Shown here: positions 15,750-22,533 of the stretch, piece by piece
How positions within the stretch are numbered: the stretch's first letter is position 1
How the letters are laid out: the number at the start of each line of letters is the position of its first letter
Assembly (NCBI GenBank): GCA_035524315.1
Contig: DATKPD010000064.1
Coordinates: 1-22,958 of the forward strand
Direction of reading: 5' to 3'
Origin: BOG-938 sp035524315
Lineage (GTDB): Bacteria; Pseudomonadota; Alphaproteobacteria; Caulobacterales; Caulobacteraceae
DNA length: 22,958 bases
Notes under the pieces: generated by a model
The model's database searches: none
Told to the model about the DNA's origin: nothing
Seen by the model: the letters and a program-made list of their open reading frames with translations, nothing else
Program-made: the position numbers and the translations under genes

Positions 15750-16773
15750 TCATTGTTTGGTGGGGAAAGTGATTGTTCTAGCAAAATGGACCGCGGCGGT
15801 CGTATTGGCCGCTGGCTTTGCCCTTTCAGCCTCCGCCCAGACTGGTAATCCCGGGGGGCCCATCAACGATAACCTCGGCGAGATGGACTATGGGGTCTGT
15901 CGCGGGATTGATCCCAGTTGCTTTCACAACTGGCCCCGGCCGGCGACCACCGAGTACCGCGTGCTATTGTTCACCCGCACGGGCTCTTCACGGCACGCGG
16001 ATCTCGGTCCGTCCCTGGGCCCGGGGCTGAACCCGCCTTTGAAAGACGGCAACGTCGTCCAGCGGGAGATGCGGCGCCTGATGGCCGCCAACGGCATCGA
16101 GCTCGACTACACAGAGGATGTGGAACAGCTCCAGGCTCCGCGGCTGAACGGCTATAACGCCGTCATCTTTTTCTCCACGTCGCGCGACATCCTTGACGAT
16201 GGCGCGAAGACGGCTCTGCGCCAGTACATGCGCGCAGGGGGTGGGTTCGTGGCCATCCATAACGCTTTCGGCACCCTGTACAATTGGCCCTACTACGAGG
16301 GCTTGCTGGGCGGCGCCAATTTCTACGACCATGGTCAGGAGCGGACGGGCGATGTCGTCATTGTTGATGACAAGGACGTTTCGACCAAAGGGATCGGCGC
16401 GCGGTTCCATTTTAAGGACGAGTGGTACAATCTGATCCCGTTCCCCACGCACGTCCGCTTTCTGGCGACGGTCGACGAGAAATCTTGGACGCCGCTTCCT
16501 CCCCGTAGACAGTTCGCAGGTCCTCCGCGCGAAGGTGCAGTGGAACCGCCTCCTTTGCCCTCAGTGGTGGGGCGCGATCCCGGGCACGGGGATTTCCACC
16601 CCGTGGCGTGGTGCCAGTACTATGACGGCGGGAAAGTGTGGGCCACGACCCTCGGACATGACGCCAACGACTTTGCCGCGGATGACAGCCAGTTCGCGGG
16701 GGCCAAGGAATTCCAGCACCTGATCGTTGACGGCATCAAGTCGGTGATGGGCGCTGAGCCTTTCTGCCAATAA
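15739..16773 (+). CDS. Exported ThuA-like protein
   Basis: A 344-residue protein with a ThuA (trehalose-utilisation, type 1 glutamine-amidotransferase-like) fold. An N-terminal signal peptide runs to about residue 33 (ALSASA before Gln34), so it is exported. Family motifs are YRVLLFTRTGSSRH (73-86), AVIFFSTSRDIL (141-152), GGGFVAIHNAF (167-177, His174), KDEWYNL (226-232, Glu228) and HPVAWCQYYDGGKVWATTLGH (287-307, His307). Four cysteines in the mature part (53, 61, 291, 343) could make disulfides. ThuA-like proteins act in 3-keto-sugar pathways in rhizobia, but most secreted members are uncharacterised. The TTG start at 15739, with GGGA 6 nt upstream, lies inside the end of the quinoprotein gene (11-bp overlap), implying coupled expression. 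A GTG at 15769 is an alternative. Confidence 0.82.
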   Translation: MSNNHCLVGKVIVLAKWTAAVVLAAGFALSASAQTGNPGGPINDNLGEMDYGVCRGIDPSCFHNWPRPATTEYRVLLFTRTGSSRHADLGPSLGPGLNPPLKDGNVVQREMRRLMAANGIELDYTEDVEQLQAPRLNGYNAVIFFSTSRDILDDGAKTALRQYMRAGGGFVAIHNAFGTLYNWPYYEGLLGGANFYDHGQERTGDVVIVDDKDVSTKGIGARFHFKDEWYNLIPFPTHVRFLATVDEKSWTPLPPRRQFAGPPREGAVEPPPLPSVVGRDPGHGDFHPVAWCQYYDGGKVWATTLGHDANDFAADDSQFAGAKEFQHLIVDGIKSVMGAEPFCQ

Positions 16774-16784
16774 GCGCGACGCCA

Positions 16785-17060
16785 ATGAGCACGGGGAGCC
16801 AGTCAGGCCGCCAGGTTTCGCCTGGCACAGCGTTTATGTTCCGCGAGATGCTACTGTTTGGCCCAGCCATGGACCGACGCGAGGTGGACGGACGCGGGCG
16901 GCGGATCGTCCCCACGGCCGGCGGGAGCGACGAAGGGCCCGACTTTACCGGTACGGGGCTCGCGGGCGGCGCCGACGGGAAAGCCGTTCGCCTCGCTTTC
17001 ATCGGGCTCGGTAAACGGCCCTCATCGTCAGTCGATTTCGACGTCCATCGAGTCTCATGA
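16785..17060 (+). pseudogene. Decayed or truncated DUF3237 gene
   Basis: The 91-codon frame here contains a run that matches the N-terminal half of DUF3237 proteins: FGPAMDRREVDGRGRRIVP, then AGGSDEGPDFTGTGLAGGAD, where typical members read GGxFEGPxxxGxVLPGGADWQ. Several core positions are altered (Asp for Phe, Ala for Pro, Gly for Trp). The frame then loses similarity and stops after 91 residues, whereas members are about 150. A different frame across 17041-17105 encodes SHEDGLPA, which could be the displaced TDDGALI-like part, pointing to a frameshift. DUF3237 genes often sit in aromatic catabolism clusters, but their function is unknown. No clear RBS. It fills most of the 332-bp gap between the ThuA-like and MFS genes. 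Confidence 0.5.
16810..16826 (+). other. Stable hairpin between the ThuA-like and MFS genes
   Basis: GCCAGG (16810-16815), a 5-nt TTTCG loop and CCTGGC (16821-16826) make a perfect stem-loop 37 bp after the ThuA-like stop. There is no T-tract, so it is not a standard terminator; it could stabilise the upstream mRNA end or attenuate read-through into the MFS gene. Confidence 0.4.
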
Positions 17061-17105
17061 GGACGGCTTGCCCGCCGTCGCTACCCGACTTCATCAGGAG
17101 AACCC

Positions 17106-18473
17106 ATGAAGCCCTCCAACCCACCCGTTGAAGGCGGGGTCACCGACATCGGTCGAATGATCGATGTCGGGGCGTGGTCTAACGCGCAGAAATTGGCTGT
17201 GCTGATCGCTGCATTGGCTATCGTTCTGGATGGGTTCGCCAACCAGGCGCTCGCTTTGTCCATTCCCATGCTGATGAAGGCTTGGCATGTGGAGCGCTCG
17301 GCCTTTCTGGGCGTGACTATAGCCGGTTTTGCCGGAATGGCCGTCGGCACTGTTGCCTTTGGCGTCCTCGGCGATCGCCTGGGCCGGCGACCTGTGTTGA
17401 TTGGCTGCGTGTTGTTGTTCGCAGCGCCGACGCTGGCCATCGCGTTTATCAACGGCCTCGGACCGCTGCTTGCGCTGCGGCTGGTTGGCGGTCTTGGTCT
17501 GGGCGGTTGCATGCCGAACGCCACGGCCTTGCTCGCCGAACTGACTCCGGCCAGGAGCCGCTCCTTAGCCATAACAAGCGGCATTGTCGGCATCCCGGTG
17601 GGCGGGACCCTTGGCGGACTGATCGGGGCCAGCGTCTCAGCCGACCACTGGCAGGCCCTCTATTTGATTGCCGGCCTTTGTCCGCTGGTCATTGCGCTGT
17701 TGATGATCGGGCTGTTGCCGGAGTCGCCGCGCTTCTTGGCCATCCGGCCCCAGCGCAAAAGCGAACTCGTCAAGACCATGCGGCGCTTCGAAAATCCCAT
17801 CGACCCGGCTCTGCCGGCGGTGGACAGCTCCGGCAAGCGCCCAGAAGGCGCACCGGGCGTGATGGCGTTGTTTTCCAAACCCTATCTGACGGATACCTTG
17901 GGCCTGTGGAGCGCCATGTTCTTCACCCTGCTCAGCGTCTACGGGGTGGTGATCTGGCTGCCGTCAATCCTTGGGGAAGCCCACTACCCGGGACCGATGA
18001 CGTCCACGGGCCTGACCTATTTCAACTTGGGCGGAATCGCGGCTGCCCTGGGCGGCGCCGCGTGCTTCAATCGCTTCGGGTCGCGCAACGCCCTGGCGGT
18101 GATGGCGCTGGGCGCCATTCTCGCCTCAGCGTGGCTTTACGCCATTCCGCTCGATCCAAAGCAAAGCCCGCTGGCGCTGCTCACGGCGCTGACGCTGCAG
18201 GGCGGGTTTATCAATGGCGTCCAGACGACGCTCTACGCTCTCGCCGCGTTTGTCTATGGCACGGAGATGCGCAGCGCCGGCGTGGGTTGGGCGGTCGGCA
18301 TCGGGCGTGTTGGCGCCATTATTTGCCCCTTGGTGGGCGATCAACTGATCCACCTGACAGGCGCGAATGGCTTCTTCGGAGGTTTCGGCCTGACCATGTG
18401 CGTCAGCCTTGCCAGCCTGCTGATGATCCGACGCCACATTCCAGGGCGAAACCGGGTGAGCGATAAGGCCTAG
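17106..18473 (+). CDS. MFS transporter, aromatic acid:H+ symporter (PcaK/BenK-like)
   Basis: A 455-residue inner-membrane carrier with about 12 predicted helices and a central cytoplasmic loop at about 215-265. It shows the loop 2-3 motif GVLGDRLGRRPVL (86-98) and the first-helix motif VLDGFANQALALSIP (40-54, with Asp42), the position where the aromatic-acid:H+ symporter family has DGFD. GLGLGGCMPNATALLAELTP (134-153) and LPESPRFLA (about 214-222) also fit this family. Probable cargo is a carboxylated aromatic such as protocatechuate, 4-hydroxybenzoate or gallate, or an alicyclic acid such as quinate or shikimate. ATG 17106 has AGGAG 5 nt upstream. It is the last gene of the plus-strand run and converges on the second ligB. 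Confidence 0.88.
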   Translation: MKPSNPPVEGGVTDIGRMIDVGAWSNAQKLAVLIAALAIVLDGFANQALALSIPMLMKAWHVERSAFLGVTIAGFAGMAVGTVAFGVLGDRLGRRPVLIGCVLLFAAPTLAIAFINGLGPLLALRLVGGLGLGGCMPNATALLAELTPARSRSLAITSGIVGIPVGGTLGGLIGASVSADHWQALYLIAGLCPLVIALLMIGLLPESPRFLAIRPQRKSELVKTMRRFENPIDPALPAVDSSGKRPEGAPGVMALFSKPYLTDTLGLWSAMFFTLLSVYGVVIWLPSILGEAHYPGPMTSTGLTYFNLGGIAAALGGAACFNRFGSRNALAVMALGAILASAWLYAIPLDPKQSPLALLTALTLQGGFINGVQTTLYALAAFVYGTEMRSAGVGWAVGIGRVGAIICPLVGDQLIHLTGANGFFGGFGLTMCVSLASLLMIRRHIPGRNRVSDKA

Positions 18474-18542
18474 CGGCAATTTCGGCTGTTCTGGGCCAGC
18501 TTTGACCAGGGCCGGAGCGGACCTCTGACGCCCCGGTTACGG

Positions 18543-18564
18543 ACGCGCGGTGTCCGCCGCGCGT
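18543..18564. terminator. Hairpin between the convergent MFS and second ligB genes
   Basis: ACGCGCGG (18543-18550) pairs perfectly with CCGCGCGT (18557-18564) around a 6-nt loop. It lies 69 bp after the MFS stop and 19 bp beyond the ligB-like stop, a usual place for a shared terminator. There is no T-run on either side, so termination may need Rho or be weak. Confidence 0.4.
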
Positions 18565-18583
18565 TCAGGACTTCGGCGGGCCG

Positions 18584-19444
18584 TTAGAGCGCCGGGGCGT
18601 GCGACGCTGCAGCTTCGGCCATCAGCAGGCTCGCGCCCGCCGTATTGGAAATGGGCGCGTGGTAGTGTCGATGAAGTTCAAGCGGATGTTGCAGCGCGCC
18701 GCGCATCGCCAGCCACGTGCAAAGCTCCACGCCCTGGCTGCCCGCCAGTTCGATTAAATCAACCGCCGAGTATTTGAGCAGGGCCTCCGGGTCGGTAGAG
18801 AGCTTGTCCAGGCACAGCTTGTCGAATTTGGGGTTGATAAAACCCGCGCGCGAGCCTTCCAACTGATGTGAGAGGCCGCCGCTGCCGATGATCACTACCT
18901 TGCGGTCGTCGAGCCCATTGCGCAGCGCCGCGCCAACCGCCTGGCCCAATGCAAAGCATCGATTAGGCGAGGGCAGCGGATGCTGTATGGAATTGATCGC
19001 AATAGGCACAATGCGGACCGGCGCGGGATTGGCGTGGGGCCAGAGCAGGTCGAGGGGAATGGTGACCGCGTGGTCAACCAGCATTTCTTGGCAGGTCGTG
19101 AGGTCGAAATCAGCCGCAAGGACGCCCTCGATGATCTGCCATGACAGTTGCGGGTCGCCGCGCAGCGGCGCGCTCACCGGAATACCCCAGCCTTCGTCCG
19201 CATGCAGGTAGCGTTCGGCGGCGCCGATGGCGAAGGTCGGCATGCAGTTCAGAAAAAAGTTCAGGCCGTGATCGTTGTAGAAAATCACGGCGACATCGGG
19301 CTTGGTTTCGGCGAGCCAGCGGCGGATCGGCGGATAGCCGTCAAAGAACGGCTTCCAATAGGGAGACATTTGCTCCCCACGGGCGACAGCGCGCGCGATC
19401 GCCGGAACATGACTGGTGCCGATGCCACCCAAGATTTGCGCCAT
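18584..19444 (-). CDS. Second LigB-type extradiol dioxygenase, catalytic subunit
   Basis: A 286-residue class III extradiol dioxygenase subunit, clearly diverged from the ligB at 3678-4523. All catalytic positions are kept at the same numbers: His12 (GTSHVPAI), His59 (FYNDHGLNF), His125 (MLVDHAVTIP), His193 (GGLSHQLEGSRAGF) and Glu240 (SQGVELCTW). The SNTA motif near the C-terminus, which contacts the substrate carboxylate in SYK-6 LigB, is also present. It differs where protocatechuate enzymes have DEGWGPRPVP (here DEGWGIPVSAP), and MAQILGGIGTSHVP recalls gallate dioxygenases. Substrate could be gallate, 3-O-methylgallate, protocatechuate or another catechol acid. ATG 19444 lies two bases after the stop of its alpha subunit gene. 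No ligC- or ligI-like genes accompany this copy. Confidence 0.9.
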   Translation of the reverse strand: MAQILGGIGTSHVPAIARAVARGEQMSPYWKPFFDGYPPIRRWLAETKPDVAVIFYNDHGLNFFLNCMPTFAIGAAERYLHADEGWGIPVSAPLRGDPQLSWQIIEGVLAADFDLTTCQEMLVDHAVTIPLDLLWPHANPAPVRIVPIAINSIQHPLPSPNRCFALGQAVGAALRNGLDDRKVVIIGSGGLSHQLEGSRAGFINPKFDKLCLDKLSTDPEALLKYSAVDLIELAGSQGVELCTWLAMRGALQHPLELHRHYHAPISNTAGASLLMAEAAASHAPAL

Positions 19445-19446
19445 GA

Positions 19447-19794
19447 TCAGCTCTCCGCCTGCGAAAGCAGAAAAGCCTTGAAGGCCTCCACTGAGACGCC
19501 GGTCTGCAGCGCGCCCACGTCCTGAACATTCAGGCCCCAGGCGCCGGCCATCTTTGCCAGATAGTAGATGTTGCCGCCTGCTTCGAGCAGGCCGAGGACG
19601 TCTCGCGCTCGCACCGCGGCCTTCTGAGCGTCAGAAAGGGCGAAAGTGTCGCAATATAGATCCTCGTTGTTCAGGAACAATTCGCGATTTTTCTGTTCGT
19701 TGAGCGAAAAACAAAGTCGATTGAGGGGGTATCCCTTAGCGGCCTTGTCGCCATCAAATACGCCAGAGTCGGGGTGGGTTCCTGTAACAGGCAT
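19447..19794 (-). CDS. Second LigA-type extradiol dioxygenase, alpha subunit
   Basis: A 115-residue alpha subunit paired with the downstream LigB-like protein. Family features are GYPLNRLCFSLNEQKNRELF (residues 21-40), the ALSDAQKAAVRARD helix, GGNIYYLAKMAG and the GVSVEAFKAFLL tail. It is shorter at the N-terminus than LigA of SYK-6 (139). At the position of LigA Phe103, which caps the substrate, this protein has Val90 (GLNVQD against GLSFQQ in the first copy). I start at ATG 19794, with GGAG 6 nt upstream; a TTG four codons earlier is in frame but would sit on that Shine-Dalgarno. First gene of a two-gene unit, with its stop two bases before the ligB-like ATG. Confidence 0.88.
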   Translation of the reverse strand: MPVTGTHPDSGVFDGDKAAKGYPLNRLCFSLNEQKNRELFLNNEDLYCDTFALSDAQKAAVRARDVLGLLEAGGNIYYLAKMAGAWGLNVQDVGALQTGVSVEAFKAFLLSQAES

Positions 19795-19828
19795 GGCGTT
19801 CTCCAATTCCTGGAAGATTAAATACAGC

Positions 19829-19846
19829 CGCCTCCCGGCAGAGGCG
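19829..19846 (-). other. Leader hairpin upstream of the second ligA
   Basis: CGCCTC (19829-19834) and GAGGCG (19841-19846) form a perfect 6-bp stem with a 6-nt loop in the probable 5' leader of the second ligAB transcript, 35 bp before the ATG. It may affect message stability or translation; nothing more can be said. Confidence 0.3.
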
Positions 19847-19880
19847 CTTGCGCCAGATCAAATTGGATACGCTTTCGATT

Positions 19881-19919
19881 TAGACTTAAGTCTATATCTC
19901 CCATTGTGCGCCCGCCCAA
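19881..19919 (-). promoter_or_regulatory. Putative promoter and palindromic operator of the second ligAB unit
   Basis: TAGACTTAAGTCTA at 19881-19894 is a perfect 14-bp palindrome with AT-rich flanks, about 87 bp before the ligA ATG. On the minus strand it overlaps TATAGA (19891-19896), which lies 17 bp after TTGGGC (19914-19919), a passable sigma-70-like arrangement. A dimeric regulator (MarR, GntR or similar) bound to the palindrome would block such a promoter. No gene for that regulator is evident next to it. The palindrome is directly visible; the promoter reading is inferred. Confidence 0.45.
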
Positions 19920-20097
19920 TGGCAGCTTGCGAAGGGCGTCGAGGCGGGGCGATCGACAGGCCGCGGTCCGACCACTGATTTTGAACTGGCCCGATCGGTC
20001 GCAGTGTGCCGGACGCCGTGCGCCGCCCTCCAGGTCAGGATGGCGTTGATCGGATCTGACTGGCGCGCTCCACGTTCCGCCCATGGCGTAAGCGGCC

Positions 20098-20143
20098 TGG
20101 CGTGACGCCAATCGCCGCCATTTTCCGCAACGCTGGACGTTGC
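20098..20143. promoter_or_regulatory. Inverted repeats upstream of the BLUF gene
   Basis: Two perfect inverted repeats lie 66-111 bp before the BLUF start. TGGCGT-G-ACGCCA occupies 20098-20110 and GCAACG-CTGGA-CGTTGC occupies 20127-20143, with a further CAACGT half-site at 20145-20150. They may be binding sites for a dimeric regulator. The rest of the roughly 400-bp gap between the second ligA and the BLUF gene (19920-20097 and 20151-20208) shows no gene. Confidence 0.3.
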
Positions 20144-20208
20144 TCAACGTTTGGTTGATCCTGGCATTCTGGGATTAGGCCAATGGCGTCGAACAGTCAC
20201 GGACACCC

Positions 20209-20631
20209 ATGTTAATCTGCAAGGCCTACCTCAGCGCCGCGCGACAGATTCAGGATGCGGCTTCACTGGGCGCGATCTTGGAAACCTCGCGCAAGAATAA
20301 CCAGCGTGACGGCGTCACGGGCATGCTGTGCGCATTCGATAGCAATTTCCTACAGTTCCTCGAAGGCGCCCAGGAAGCGGTGTCGGCGACGTTCGGGCGG
20401 ATCAGACACGACCCGCGCCACTTTAGGATCATCGAGCTCTATGAGGAGCCGATAGATGGCCGCCTGTTCGGAAATTGGTCCATGGCGCTTACGCCGCAAG
20501 ACACGCTGACGGCTCAGCAAATGCACGCTTGTCGCGACCTGCAGACAGCGACCGTGGATGGCGCTGGGCCTCGCACACATCGGGACGCCGTCTGCGCCCT
20601 ACTGGAAACGTTCAGGAAACGCGCCCGCTAG
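20209..20631 (+). CDS. Short BLUF-domain blue-light (FAD) sensor
   Basis: A 140-residue stand-alone BLUF photoreceptor, consisting of one BLUF domain (about 2-95) and a short C-terminal tail with no enzymatic output domain. The key residues match AppA by spacing: Tyr7 (Tyr21), Asn31 (Asn45), Gln49 (Gln63) in FLQFLEG, Trp90 (Trp104) and Met92 (Met106) in NWSMA. The photocycle residues are therefore complete and the protein should bind flavin and respond to blue light. Short BLUF proteins usually signal by binding a partner protein. No such partner is obvious next to it. No Shine-Dalgarno is visible before ATG 20209, so translation may be weak or the leader unusual. It is divergent from the second ligAB unit. 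Confidence 0.92.
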   Translation: MLICKAYLSAARQIQDAASLGAILETSRKNNQRDGVTGMLCAFDSNFLQFLEGAQEAVSATFGRIRHDPRHFRIIELYEEPIDGRLFGNWSMALTPQDTLTAQQMHACRDLQTATVDGAGPRTHRDAVCALLETFRKRAR

Positions 20632-20994
20632 GCGCTCACCAGCGCGGGATCCTGGAGGGCGCGCCGGCAGCCTCAGCCCCCTCGAGCGCCAGTGGACCTA
20701 ATCCACCACTGCAACCCCACCTGATCGCCCGACCCGGCTTGCGCATCCTGCGAGCAAACGCTCATCGGACATGGGCGGCTGTGACCGCGGTCGCCTGAAT
20801 GGGCAGGGGAGGGGCGTTTGCGCCGGGCCGAGTTAAGCTGACAGGCCTGCGGAAGCAAGCTGTCGATCTGAAATGGCGGAGTTCGCGCAGATGTGGCGCG
20901 GTTACCCGGCTACTGATTGGTTTGCGAGCGTCATTTGCCACTGCGGCCCAGTTAAGGGGCGCGCGGCGTTCTCGTCTAAATGCGTTGACCGTGG
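20632..20994. other. Non-coding gap between the convergent BLUF and esterase genes
   Basis: No protein with family similarity is seen in any frame across these 363 bases. A hairpin CAGTGG / CCACTG at 20690-20711 (10-nt loop) could help end the BLUF transcript but lacks a T-tract. The remainder looks like unconstrained or decayed DNA. Confidence 0.5.
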
Positions 20995-22533
20995 TTACGG
21001 CAGACCGAACTTGCCCCCATGAGCTGCGTAGTCTTGGTAGGTCTCCAACTTGCTTGAGGTGAGCCTCGTGCTGGCGGCGAAGTGGTCCCCCAGTTCCATG
21101 GTCTCGCCGCTGCGCGCTTCTGGCCAATAAGGTAGGGTGTGGCCATTCGGGTTGCCGGTTTTGATGAAGTTCACCCAATAGTTGTTTATTTCCTTCGAGA
21201 TCAAGTAGTCCTGTTCGCTAAGGTTAGGCCCACCCGCCAAGGGCAAATTCTGGTAGACGTAGGCAAGTTCTGAACTGTGCACTGCGCCAAAATCTCCCGG
21301 TCGGGCGTGCGTCCAAAGGTACGTATACACAGGGGCGGCGTTCGGGCTGCGACCGCGTTCGGCAAGGGCCAGCTCAGCGGCCGGCCCGTCGGAGATAATG
21401 GCGCGCGCGGCGTCGGTTGCCGAACCACCGTACAGGGCTGGCCGATAGAAGACTGCGAACTTCGGCGCGTAATCCTTGAAGTGCTTGTTCAGGACCTGCT
21501 GCAATCCCGCGTCGTCGCTGACATTCCATTCCTGGCCATCTACCCCGATGTCATCGGTATTGGTGCCCGCGATCATCGCCACGTCCTCGCGCTCCTTGGC
21601 GCCGGCCGGCAACAATCGGTCTCCAGAGACCGGTAAGAATCCGAGCGCGTTGGTGCGGGGAAGCCCTGGCGGTGCAAGCGCCAGCAAATCTTTGGCGGAC
21701 ATCGCGCGTAGTTCGCTTAAAGTCTTAGCATGGGCCAAGTCGGCGAAGGCGGCGCCCCTTGCGAGCGCCTCGTTCAGCGAGATTGGGCCTGCGCCCCAGA
21801 ATGGCGTGCTCTCAGCAATGGCGCGCTTGAACAATCCGTCGGTCGCGGGAATCGACATCATGAAACGCACCCCTGCAGCGCCGGCGGACTGACCGGCTAG
21901 GGTCACTTGGTTTGGATCACCGCCAAAAGCGGCGATGTTTCGCTTGACCCAGTTTAGGACAGCGATCTGGTCCATCAGGCCATAGTTGCCCGTGTCGCCC
22001 GCTTCATCCAGCAATGCCTGGTGGGCCAGAAACCCAAACAGGCCGAGGCGGAAATTGGCGGTGACCATGACCACGCCTTGGCTGGCCATAGGGGCGCCGG
22101 CGAAAGAACTCTCCGAACCCGACCCTCGATTCCACCCTCCACCATGAAAGAACACCAGGACGGGAAGCCGGGCTCCGGGGGCGGCAGCCGGCGTCCACAC
22201 GTTCAGGAACAGGCAGTCTTCGCTTACCGCCGGTTGAGGCCGGTAAGCCGCTGCCTGGCTGAACAACGCAGCTCGAGCGCCCACAGGGCCGGCTTGCATG
22301 CAGTTGGCGCCGAATTCGGAAGATGGGCGCACGCCGCTCCATGCCGGTGCATGTTGCGGCGCGCGCCAGCGGTTTATGCCCACCGGCGGCGCCGCATAGG
22401 GAATGCCTAGGTAGGCCGATGTCGCCCCATCCTGCTTGCCGGCGAGAAGTCCGCCCTCGACCTTGACGATCGGAGGGGGCGCCGCGAACGAGGTGGATGC
22501 GACCATCGCCAAGAGCACCGCCCATCGGAACAT
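20995..22533 (-). CDS. Exported type-B carboxylesterase
   Basis: A 512-residue alpha/beta-hydrolase of the carboxylesterase type B (pNB-esterase/cholinesterase) family with a signal peptide (residues 1 to about 17, ending FAA), so probably periplasmic or secreted. Positions here count from ATG 22533. Visible features are SEDCLFLNVWTP (104-115), the oxyanion-hole motif FHGGGW (129-134), nucleophile Ser216 in AGQSAGA, an acidic residue in GTNTDDIG (about 327-328) and His419 in AVHSSELAYV, giving a full Ser-acid-His triad. A TTG one codon earlier is not needed because AGGAG lies 7 nt before the ATG. Beside aromatic-degradation genes it may cleave esters of hydroxycinnamic, gallic or similar acids, but nothing in the sequence fixes the substrate. 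Confidence 0.92.
   Translation of the reverse strand: MFRWAVLLAMVASTSFAAPPPIVKVEGGLLAGKQDGATSAYLGIPYAAPPVGINRWRAPQHAPAWSGVRPSSEFGANCMQAGPVGARAALFSQAAAYRPQPAVSEDCLFLNVWTPAAAPGARLPVLVFFHGGGWNRGSGSESSFAGAPMASQGVVMVTANFRLGLFGFLAHQALLDEAGDTGNYGLMDQIAVLNWVKRNIAAFGGDPNQVTLAGQSAGAAGVRFMMSIPATDGLFKRAIAESTPFWGAGPISLNEALARGAAFADLAHAKTLSELRAMSAKDLLALAPPGLPRTNALGFLPVSGDRLLPAGAKEREDVAMIAGTNTDDIGVDGQEWNVSDDAGLQQVLNKHFKDYAPKFAVFYRPALYGGSATDAARAIISDGPAAELALAERGRSPNAAPVYTYLWTHARPGDFGAVHSSELAYVYQNLPLAGGPNLSEQDYLISKEINNYWVNFIKTGNPNGHTLPYWPEARSGETMELGDHFAASTRLTSSKLETYQDYAAHGGKFGLP

Noticed and set aside
17282..18466. A 394-codon plus-strand frame inside the MFS gene
   Set aside because: An out-of-frame shadow: it is rich in Arg, Gly and Pro with no membrane helices, while the other frame gives a clean MFS protein.
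20799..21178. Short frames on both strands between the BLUF and esterase genes
   Set aside because: No family similarity or ribosome binding site; considered as a possible mobile-element remnant, but no terminal repeats or transposase motif could be found.
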